Below, piece after piece: positions 1-5,721 of a stretch of DNA of 15,448 nt. Location: the NCBI GenBank assembly GCA_035546355.1, contig DATKEH010000356.1:1-15448 (forward strand), given 5' to 3'. The notes beneath the pieces were generated by a model. It made no database searches, had not been told where the DNA came from, and saw nothing but the letters and a program-made list of their open reading frames with translations. The DNA comes from DATKEH01 sp035546355 (GTDB lineage: Bacteria; Acidobacteriota; Thermoanaerobaculia; Multivoradales; JAIOJS01). Position 1 is the stretch's first letter; the number at the start of each line of letters is the position of its first letter. Position numbers and translations under genes: made by a program.

Positions 1-82
1 GGTCCCGCACCTCCGGCAGGCCCAGCACCCGATCGACGGCGGGCAGCTCGCGGCGCAGGTCGGCGGGTTGTCGAGAGGCCAT
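1..82 (-). CDS. selA: L-seryl-tRNA(Sec) selenium transferase, N-terminal fragment (partial)
   Basis: Only the first 27 codons are in the window; the gene runs off the left edge. Read from ATG at 82-80, the protein contains LRRELPAVDRVLGLPEVRD. This matches the start of SelA proteins, where an L-R-x-L-P-S/A-V-D-x-L-L pattern opens the small N-terminal domain. SelA is a PLP enzyme that converts Ser-tRNA(Sec) to Sec-tRNA(Sec) using selenophosphate in the cytoplasm. The PLP lysine and catalytic core lie outside the window. The gene is divergent from the plus-strand gene at 125, with 42 bases between them. No Shine-Dalgarno is visible, and a possible TACAAT -10 box (100-95) would give a very short leader. 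The call rests on a short motif, so it is likely but not certain. Confidence 0.62.
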   Translation of the reverse strand, partial: MASRQPADLRRELPAVDRVLGLPEVRD

Positions 83-94
83 GCGCTGCCGCGA

Positions 95-100
95 ATTGTA
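95..100 (-). promoter_or_regulatory. possible -10 box for the minus-strand selA-like gene
   Basis: TACAAT read on the minus strand lies 12 bases before the ATG at 82. It is in one of the few AT-rich stretches of the window, between two divergent genes. No convincing -35 element is visible at 16-18 bases upstream. If it is real, the transcript would have a leader of only a few bases, which fits the lack of a Shine-Dalgarno. Confidence 0.25.
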
Positions 101-124
101 ACCAACGGGATTGCCGAGCCGTAG

Positions 125-736
125 ATGCAGCCCACCAAGCCCCCGCAAGAGACGACCGCGACCGGCGCGGCAGCCGGTGGCCAGATCGAGCGCCAGATCG
201 GCCGTCTCGCACGCGACGTGCAGGAGCTGCGCGTGGAGTTCCAGAGGTTCCTGAGCGGCGACCGCGGCGTGCCGCCCGAGGAGCTCCGCACCCGCATCCG
301 GGGCGAGCTGGGCCGCCTGCGCAACGTCAACCTCAAGTCGGCGGCCGATCGCTTTCGGCTCGGCGCGATCGAAGCGCAGTTCAACTCCTACGACGAGATG
401 TTCGGCCGCCGGCTGCGGCAGCTCGAGGAGGGCCGCGGGCCGCACCCCCGACCCAGCCTGGGCGAGCGGCCGGGCTACGACGTCGGCCAGGGCGTGCTGA
501 TCTCCGACTCCCCTCCTCGGGGAGCCGTCGAGGCCCTCTTCGGCGGCCTCGCCGAACGGGGCGCCCGCACGACCCACTTCGACCTCGAGAGCTTTCGCGC
601 CTATCTGCAGCGGCAGGTGGGGGAGATCCGCCGCAAGACGGGCTGCCAGGCGGTACAATTCCGCCTCGTCTCCGAGGGCGGCAAGGTCAAGATCAAGGCC
701 AGGCCGATGATGGCCACCTCCGACCCAGGCGGCTGA
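125..736 (+). CDS. hypothetical protein with MXAN_5187-like C-terminal domain
   Basis: A 203-residue protein of unknown function. The start is well defined, because an in-frame TAG (122-124) directly precedes the ATG. No signal peptide or membrane segment is visible, so it is probably cytoplasmic. Residues 20-45 are a likely amphipathic helix. Residues about 65-110 hold a conserved-looking stretch (LKSAADRFRLGAIEAQFNSY followed by an MFGRRLRQLEEGRG element). The C-terminal 45 residues (about 155-196) read FRAYLQRQVGEIRRKTGC and then a VQFRLVSEGGKVKIKARP strand pair. From memory, this combination resembles the C-terminal domain of Myxococcus MXAN_5187 and its acidobacterial relatives, whose biochemical role is not known to me. 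It is divergent from selA and lies upstream of a secreted TPR protein in the same direction, though strong hairpins separate the two. Confidence 0.75.
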   Translation: MQPTKPPQETTATGAAAGGQIERQIGRLARDVQELRVEFQRFLSGDRGVPPEELRTRIRGELGRLRNVNLKSAADRFRLGAIEAQFNSYDEMFGRRLRQLEEGRGPHPRPSLGERPGYDVGQGVLISDSPPRGAVEALFGGLAERGARTTHFDLESFRAYLQRQVGEIRRKTGCQAVQFRLVSEGGKVKIKARPMMATSDPGG

Positions 737-762
737 GCGATGCCGACCCCCCTCTCGCCCCG

Positions 763-791
763 CCCCCGCCGCCTCGCTCGAGGCGCGGGGG
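763..791 (+). terminator. strong hairpin after the MXAN_5187-like gene
   Basis: CCCCCG (763-768), one bulged C (769) and CGCCTC (770-775) pair with GAGGCG (780-785) and CGGGGG (786-791), leaving the loop GCTC. That gives 12 base pairs in an almost fully G-C stem starting 27 bases after the stop codon at 736. Only two T follow, so it is not a classical intrinsic terminator. It could work as a U-less terminator, a Rho-type end, an mRNA-stabilising structure, or part of the leader of the next gene. GC-rich DNA forms hairpins readily, but this one is longer than others I noticed here. Confidence 0.4.
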
Positions 792-806
792 TTCCACACC
801 ACGGAG

Positions 807-826
807 CCGCTCGCCGCCGCGAGCGG
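807..826 (+). promoter_or_regulatory. second hairpin in the leader of the TPR gene
   Basis: CCGCTCGC (807-814) pairs perfectly with GCGAGCGG (819-826) around the loop CGCC. It sits 15 bases after the first hairpin and 24 bases before the TPR-protein ATG at 851. Together the two structures fill most of the 114-base gap. An attenuator or mRNA-stability role is possible but unproven. Confidence 0.3.
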
Positions 827-850
827 GCGGCCCATGCAACGGTGGTATCC

Positions 851-1789
851 ATGAAGCGCAAGCACGCACCACTCCTCGTCCTCCTGGCCCCGCTGGCACT
901 GGCCACCGTGGCCGCGGTGCCGCCCCCCAACCTGGTGGACGCCATGGCCGCGCAGCGCGCCCTGGTCGCTGCCGAGCCGTACTCGGCGCCCGTCCACAAC
1001 GACCTCGGCAACCTGCTGCTGCTGGCCGGCGAGCCGGTGGCGGCGAAGGATGCCTACCAGCGGGCCCTCGAGCTCGACCCGGATCTCGCCAGCGCCCACT
1101 TCAACCTGGCGCTGCTGCTGCAACAGCAGGGGGCGCTCCGCCGCGCCGCCAACCACCTCGACCGGCTCCTCGAGCTCGAGCCCCGACACGCGTGGGGCTG
1201 GTTCCAGCTCGGCCGCACGCAGGAGGAGCTGGGGCGGGAATCCGTGGCGATAGCCGCCTACGCCCGCGCCTTCGGGCTCGACCCGCGGCTCTCGTTCCAC
1301 GACGTCAACCCGCAGGTCCTCGACAGCGAGCTGGTGACCCGCGCGCTCCTCGCCGTGCGCAGCGAGAGCCTGTCGGACGCCCCGCGGTCCTACGAGGACC
1401 CGCAGCGGATCGCTTCCTTGATGCTCCCCAGGCTGCCCGCGGACCAGCCGGCCGAGCCGACCGAGTCGACCGCGGTGCGGCCCGGCGCGGCGTCGGTGGC
1501 TCCAGCGACCGCGTTCCCGCCGGCCGTCGAGGACGACGTCAGCGTCAAGGTGATCCGGGTGGACGACCTCGAGCCGCAGCGGCGCACCGGAGAGGCGACG
1601 CCGGCGACGGGAGGATCGGTCGGCGTCACCGTGACGCCCCGCGAGAGCCCACGCGAGCGGCTGGAACGGCGCCGCGCCGCCGAGCGCGGCGAAGGCGAAG
1701 AGCGGCCCGGCACCGGCGTGCAGCCCGGCTTCCACCCCAGCGCCCGCAGCACCGGTCAGATCGAGCTGCAGGTCGAGCCCGAGTGGTAG
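851..1789 (+). CDS. secreted TPR-repeat protein
   Basis: A 312-residue protein counted from ATG 851. The frame is open back to 740, but the sequence from 851 (MKRKHAPLLVLLAPLALATV) is a textbook signal peptide: basic n-region, hydrophobic core, then AVP. A weak GGTGG lies 5 bases before this ATG, so I reject the longer start. Residues about 46-146 hold three TPR units, recognisable by NDLGNLLLLAG, A-x-x-A-Y-x-R-A-L-E-L-D-P, FNLALLLQQQG and FQLGRTQEELG. TPRs mediate protein-protein contacts, here probably in the periplasm. The second half (about 185-312) is charged, low in hydrophobics and probably disordered. It ends in a compact element GQIELQVEPEW that may be a docking tail or short strand. 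No enzymatic motif is visible. It converges with the ychF-like gene. Confidence 0.8.
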   Translation: MKRKHAPLLVLLAPLALATVAAVPPPNLVDAMAAQRALVAAEPYSAPVHNDLGNLLLLAGEPVAAKDAYQRALELDPDLASAHFNLALLLQQQGALRRAANHLDRLLELEPRHAWGWFQLGRTQEELGRESVAIAAYARAFGLDPRLSFHDVNPQVLDSELVTRALLAVRSESLSDAPRSYEDPQRIASLMLPRLPADQPAEPTESTAVRPGAASVAPATAFPPAVEDDVSVKVIRVDDLEPQRRTGEATPATGGSVGVTVTPRESPRERLERRRAAERGEGEERPGTGVQPGFHPSARSTGQIELQVEPEW

Positions 1790-1793
1790 GGGC

Positions 1794-1811
1794 GCGGGGC
1801 TCCGCCCCCGC
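1794..1811. terminator. short GC hairpin between convergent genes
   Basis: GCGGGG (1794-1799) can pair with CCCCGC (1806-1811) five bases after the TPR gene stop. The region 1790-1889 separates convergent genes, so terminators are expected there. There is no U-tract on either strand and the stem is short, so support is weak. I see nothing else in this 100-base gap. Confidence 0.2.
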
Positions 1812-1889
1812 CCGGGCCGGCGCAGAGGCCGCGCCAACGACGCGCGGGACCGACGCCGGGCGTGACGAGGCCCGGGACGGCGCGTCGTG

Positions 1890-2960
1890 TCATACCGCGA
1901 AGCGCACGTGGACCACCTCGCCGTCGCGGACGGGGTAGTCCTTCCCTTCCAGCCGCAGCACCCCCTCGGCGCGGCAGCGGGCCAACGAGCCCAGCCGCAC
2001 CAGGTCCTGCCAGTCGACCACCTCGGCGCGGATGAAGCCGCGCTCGAGGTCCGAGTGGATGGCGCCGGCGGCCTTGCGGGCGAGAGTGCCGCCAGGCACG
2101 GTCCAGGCACGCACCTCGTCCTCGCCGACGGTGAAGAACGAGAGCCGCCCGAGGAGCTCGTAGCTGGCGCGGATCAGCCGATCGAGGCTCGGCTCCTCGA
2201 GCCCGAGCTCAGCCAGGAACTCCTGCTGCTCGTCGCCGGGTAGGCGGGAGATCTCCGCCTCGATCGGCGCGCTCACCACCACCGCTTCGGCGTTGGGGCC
2301 GGCGGCGAAGCCGAGCTCCTCGGGCCGCGCCGACGCCAGCCGCCCTTCGTCGACGTTGTAGACCACCAGCATCGGCTTGGCCGACAGCAGCTGGAACCCC
2401 CGCAGCCGCCGCTCGTCCTCGGCCGTCAGGGCCACTCCCCGCAGCGGCCGCTCCGACTCCAGCGCCGGCAGCACGGTGGCGGCGAGCAGCTCCCGCTCGC
2501 GCTCCTCGTCGGGCTCGAGCCCCCGCTTGGCGGCCTGGGCCAGTCGCTCCAGTCGCCGTTCGACGACGTCGTGATCCGCCAGCACCAGCTCGAGCTCGAG
2601 GCTCGCCGTGTCGCGGGCCGGATCGACGCTCCCCGCCGGATGCACCAGCTCCGGGTCGCTGAAGGCCCGCACCACGTGGACCAGAGCGTCGACCCCCCGC
2701 AACCGGGCCAGGTCGAGGCTCTCCGCTCCCTCGCCCGTGCGGATGCCCGGGATGTCGACGTACTCGACGGTCGCCGGGGTGTACTTGCGGGGGTGGAACA
2801 GCTGGCGCAGCCGGGCCAGCCGCGCGTCGGGCACCTGCGCCACCCCGACGTGGGTCTTCTGCGAGGCGCCGAACTTGTCGGTCGCCTCGGCGGTGCCGGT
2901 CAGCGTGTTGAAGAGCGTGGTCTTGCCGCTCTTGGGGAAGCCGAGGATGCCCAGCTGCAT
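1890..2960 (-). CDS. ychF: YchF/OLA1-family translation-associated GTPase/ATPase
   Basis: A 356-residue P-loop NTPase of the Obg/YchF group, close to the usual 363 residues. The N-terminal G domain starts with GILGFPKSGKTTLFNTLTG (G1, residues 4-22). It has the switch II motif DIPG (69-72) and the YchF-type specificity motif NVDE (202-205). That motif replaces the NKxD of true GTPases and in E. coli YchF goes with ATP preference. Residues 274-356 form the C-terminal TGS domain (FFTVGEDEVRAWTV, then IHSDLERGFIRAEV). Family members bind ribosomes and act in stress and redox responses. The G1 loop differs from canonical GLPNVGKST, so this may be a paralogous YchF-like (DUF933) clade. ATG 2960 gives the family-typical start; ATG 2978 would add six residues. 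It lies 33 bases after the TldE-like stop and is probably the third gene of that operon. Confidence 0.85.
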   Translation of the reverse strand: MQLGILGFPKSGKTTLFNTLTGTAEATDKFGASQKTHVGVAQVPDARLARLRQLFHPRKYTPATVEYVDIPGIRTGEGAESLDLARLRGVDALVHVVRAFSDPELVHPAGSVDPARDTASLELELVLADHDVVERRLERLAQAAKRGLEPDEERERELLAATVLPALESERPLRGVALTAEDERRLRGFQLLSAKPMLVVYNVDEGRLASARPEELGFAAGPNAEAVVVSAPIEAEISRLPGDEQQEFLAELGLEEPSLDRLIRASYELLGRLSFFTVGEDEVRAWTVPGGTLARKAAGAIHSDLERGFIRAEVVDWQDLVRLGSLARCRAEGVLRLEGKDYPVRDGEVVHVRFAV

Positions 2961-2993
2961 GGCGTCGCACGATGCCATGCGGCGGAGGGAAAC

Positions 2994-4292
2994 TCAACCC
3001 GGCGCTCGGCGGACCTCCAGGCCGGTCGCCACCACAGTCGGCGCCCCGATCATGCCGCCGAGCGAGGAGAAGGCGAGGTCGCGGGCCACCGCCTGGATCC
3101 CCCGCAGCAGGGCGGCGACGCCGCCGACCAGCCAGGCGGCGCCGAGGGGCGCTTGCGCCCGGCCGTCGCGGATCGCGAAACCGCACACCGGCAGGGCGAA
3201 GCGGCCGGTGCGGAGATCGCACCACCCGGGTCCCCGGGTGTCCAGCAGGTAGTAGCCACGGGAGATCGCCGCCAACAGCGCCCCCGCTCGCACCGCCGGG
3301 TCCGGGCGCAGGTAGAGGTGCGTGGGGCCGGGCAGCGGCAGGTCTCGCCAGCTCGGCCGCGCGGCGCAACCGCTGCTCTGCCAGGCTCCACGCTGCCACC
3401 AGGCGACCAGCGGCTGGCGGAAGCCCCCCGCCTCGATCAGCACCACCTCGCGGGTGGGGACGCCTTCGCCGTCCACCGGCGCCGACAGCAGCCCTTCGGG
3501 CAGCCGCCCGTCGTCTACCAGCGTCACCGCGGCAGCGGCCAGCCGCGTGCGCTCGCCCAGCGCCGCCGCCCGCTCCGCCGCCTCCGGCCCCAGCCACAGC
3601 GGGGCGAGATGGGCCAGCAGCCGCGCCACCACCGGCGGCGCCAGGACCATGTCGCCGCGGTCTCGCGGTGGCGGCGCACCCGCGTCCACCGCCGCCAGCC
3701 GGTCCGCCAGGGCGCTGGCGAGCGCGCCGGGATGGAACCGCCGCGCCTCCCTCTCCGCGCGCTCGAGCGACACCTCGACCGGCGAGTCGCCGCGGCGCGC
3801 CAGCAACCGCAGCGCCGCCAGGCGTTGGCGCCATCGCGCCCGCACGCCCTGCGTGCTCGCCAGCGTGGACACGCTCGATCCATCCTCGAGCAGCGCGCCC
3901 CGCAAGCGGGCGCCCGGCAGCTCCCGCGCCAGGGCCTCGGCGATCGCGGCCAGCAGCGCCACCCCCTCCCGCTCACCGAGCAGCGGGCTCTCCACTTCGG
4001 CCGGCTCCCGCCACGGTGCCGGCTCGACGGCGTCGGGGAGGCGCAGCGGGTAGCCGTCGGGCTCCGGCCACGGCCCGCGCGGGCGCGGAGGTCCGCTGGC
4101 GGCGACGAAGAACGAGCAGCGGCCGTCGCCGGCCCGCACCGCCCAGCCCTGCTCCTGCACGAAGTGGCAGAGCTCGCCCTCCGGCGACAGGGAGAAACGG
4201 CGGCCGCGCCCTTCCTTGAGGTAGACCTCTGCGTCGCCCCCGCCGCCGGCCAGCTGCTCCAGCACCTCTTCGGCGCGGTCGAGATCGTTCAC
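2994..4292 (-). CDS. TldE/PmbA-like subunit of a TldD/TldE protease
   Basis: A 432-residue protein starting at GTG 4292. This start overlaps the TldD-like stop by four bases (GTGA), so translation is probably coupled. The N-terminal domain begins with a DAEVYLKEGRGRRFSLSPEG stretch, the usual opening strand of PmbA/TldD proteins. The C-terminal third carries family features: a GYYLLDTRG element, CDLRTGRFALPVCGFAIRDG, and a closing region with LLRGIQAVARDLAF and GAPTVVATGLEV. No HExxxH motif is present, as expected for the inactive TldE partner. In E. coli the TldD/TldE heterodimer trims modified peptides such as microcin B17 and degrades unfolded peptides. The middle (residues about 120-300) is much diverged and Ala/Arg-rich. 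It is the second gene of tldD-tldE-ychF, and its substrate is unknown. Confidence 0.75.
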   Translation of the reverse strand: MNDLDRAEEVLEQLAGGGGDAEVYLKEGRGRRFSLSPEGELCHFVQEQGWAVRAGDGRCSFFVAASGPPRPRGPWPEPDGYPLRLPDAVEPAPWREPAEVESPLLGEREGVALLAAIAEALARELPGARLRGALLEDGSSVSTLASTQGVRARWRQRLAALRLLARRGDSPVEVSLERAEREARRFHPGALASALADRLAAVDAGAPPPRDRGDMVLAPPVVARLLAHLAPLWLGPEAAERAAALGERTRLAAAAVTLVDDGRLPEGLLSAPVDGEGVPTREVVLIEAGGFRQPLVAWWQRGAWQSSGCAARPSWRDLPLPGPTHLYLRPDPAVRAGALLAAISRGYYLLDTRGPGWCDLRTGRFALPVCGFAIRDGRAQAPLGAAWLVGGVAALLRGIQAVARDLAFSSLGGMIGAPTVVATGLEVRRAPG

Positions 4293-5599
4293 GTCACCTC
4301 GGCCTCTGCCAGCAGCAGGGCGGGCGCCTCCGCCCACACCGGCAGCCGCTGGCCCCCCTTGGCGCACCAGCCGGCGCCCGCCACCCGCGTCTCGGCCCCG
4401 ACCGCCGTCACCCGCTGCAGCAGCTCCGCCACCCGGCCCCGCAATACGCAGGGCCCCAGCGGCTCGCCGAGGCCGGCCTCGCCGATGCGCTGCGCGTGCG
4501 GGAAGCGCAGCGAGAAGCTGCCGCCGAGCGGATCGAGCCGGCCCCGCTCCGCCGCATCGAGGAACAGCCCGCCGGGCGCCGCGGCGAGCAGCTCTTCGAG
4601 GGTGGCCACGCCGGGAAGGAGGCGGAGGTAGAGGGAGCGGGGCGCCGGCGGCACATGCCGGTGGGACCGCCGCGCCGCCCCCGGGGCGAGGGCCGTCGAC
4701 CGCCGCGCCCAGAGGCGATCGGCGAGCACCTGCTCCACCACCCCGGCGCGCAGCAGCCAGCGCGCGGTGACCGCGCAGCCCTCGTCGTCGCTGCTGCGGC
4801 GCAGGTCCGCCGGCGCCGCGGCCGGATCGTCGACCACGTCGAGCCCGGCCGAGCCCAGGCGCACGCCGAGGGCCGCCTGGGGAGTGCCGCCGAGCGCCAG
4901 GGTGTCGACCTCCAGCGCGTGCGCCACGGCCTCGTGCAGGAAGACGGCCGCCGCGGCGGGGGCGAGCACCAGCGGCACGCGCCCGGGGGCCGGCGGCGCC
5001 GCGTCGCGAGCGCGGAACGAGGCCGCGAGCGCCGTGGCCATCTCCTCGGCCGCCGCCCGGCCGAGCTCGGCGAGCAACCCTCCGCTCGTGCCCCAGGGCA
5101 GATCGGCCTGCCAGCTGTACCAGCGCTCCGCCTGCGCCGCGGGCACGAGCTGCGGCGAGACCACCTGCAGCCAACGGCGATGCCGGCGTACGGTCAGCCG
5201 CAAGGGGAAGGCCAGGCGCCGCTCGCGCAGCTGCCGGACCACCCCCCGCGGCGCTTGCTTGAGGGGCGTCAGGTCGTCCTCGGCCGGCCAGGCGCCGGCG
5301 CCGAGGGGCGGCAACGGAGCCATCGTCCGCGGCCGCGCCCGCGCCACCTGCCGCAGCGCCTCCTCGAACGCGCCGCGGGACACCTCGTCGCGGCTGGCCA
5401 GAAAGCTCCGGTCCTCGCGCACCAGCCGCACCGCCAGTCCGTCGTCCCGCCAGATGCGCACGCCGGGTGGCTCGCCGTCGGGGGGCACCGCCACCACCTC
5501 CTGGCGCTCGAAGTAGGCGTCCACCAGGTCTTCCGGCCCCGCCACCAGCTGCGCCAGCGCGCGGGCCACGGCGGCGGAGTCCAGTGCGGAGAAGGGCAT
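4289..5599 (-). CDS. tldD: TldD-like metalloprotease subunit
   Basis: A 436-residue protein and the probable catalytic half of a TldD/TldE pair. The zinc motif HEAVAHALEVD lies at residues 222-232 (HExxxH with H222, E223, H227). The expected third ligand, a cysteine, is present near the end as WCAKGGQ (C412). Other family marks are DDEGC (271-275) followed by the GVVEQVLADR segment, an ARRSHRHVPPAPR stretch, and FLDAAERGRLDPLGGSFSL near 346-364. E. coli TldD has HEAVGHGLEGD at this site, so two glycines are replaced here by Ala and Val. The N-terminal half is strongly diverged, and the protein is shorter than the roughly 480-residue E. coli enzyme. The start at ATG 5599 has no clear Shine-Dalgarno; TATCAT (5631-5626) is a possible -10 box. 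First gene of the operon. Confidence 0.8.
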   Translation of the reverse strand: MPFSALDSAAVARALAQLVAGPEDLVDAYFERQEVVAVPPDGEPPGVRIWRDDGLAVRLVREDRSFLASRDEVSRGAFEEALRQVARARPRTMAPLPPLGAGAWPAEDDLTPLKQAPRGVVRQLRERRLAFPLRLTVRRHRRWLQVVSPQLVPAAQAERWYSWQADLPWGTSGGLLAELGRAAAEEMATALAASFRARDAAPPAPGRVPLVLAPAAAAVFLHEAVAHALEVDTLALGGTPQAALGVRLGSAGLDVVDDPAAAPADLRRSSDDEGCAVTARWLLRAGVVEQVLADRLWARRSTALAPGAARRSHRHVPPAPRSLYLRLLPGVATLEELLAAAPGGLFLDAAERGRLDPLGGSFSLRFPHAQRIGEAGLGEPLGPCVLRGRVAELLQRVTAVGAETRVAGAGWCAKGGQRLPVWAEAPALLLAEAEVT

Positions 5600-5721
5600 G
5601 CGGCGGGAGGTCCGGCGGCGCAGGCATGATAGCCCAGCGGCGGCGGTGGCATGCGGCCGCGACCGTGGCGCAAGCGCTGCGGCGCGGTGGGGTATCCTTT
5701 CGCCGCAGGAGGCACCACAGC
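5600..5721. promoter_or_regulatory. divergent promoter region between tldD-like and pccB-like genes
   Basis: A 122-base gap between divergent genes. On the plus strand TATCCT (5693-5698) is a plausible -10 box. A clear Shine-Dalgarno, AGGAGG, lies at 5707-5712, nine bases before the pccB ATG at 5722, and decides that start. On the minus strand TATCAT (5631-5626) is a candidate -10 box for the tldD-like gene. No good TTGACA-like -35 is visible for either, so these assignments are tentative; only the Shine-Dalgarno is strong. Confidence 0.45.

Noticed and set aside
740..850. Longer N terminus for the TPR protein from ATG 740
   Set aside because: It would place 37 Arg/Pro-rich residues before a clear signal peptide and would be encoded by the two hairpins.
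2571..4631. Long plus-strand open frame (686 codons) opposite the ychF and tldE-like genes
   Set aside because: Its translation is Arg/Pro/Gln/His-rich with no motif and it is antisense to two recognised genes. Such shadows are expected in very GC-rich DNA.
2994..5599. A RiPP or modified-peptide cluster around TldD/TldE
   Set aside because: I found no precursor-like small gene, cyclodehydratase, radical-SAM enzyme or transporter in the window; the only neighbours are ychF and pccB.
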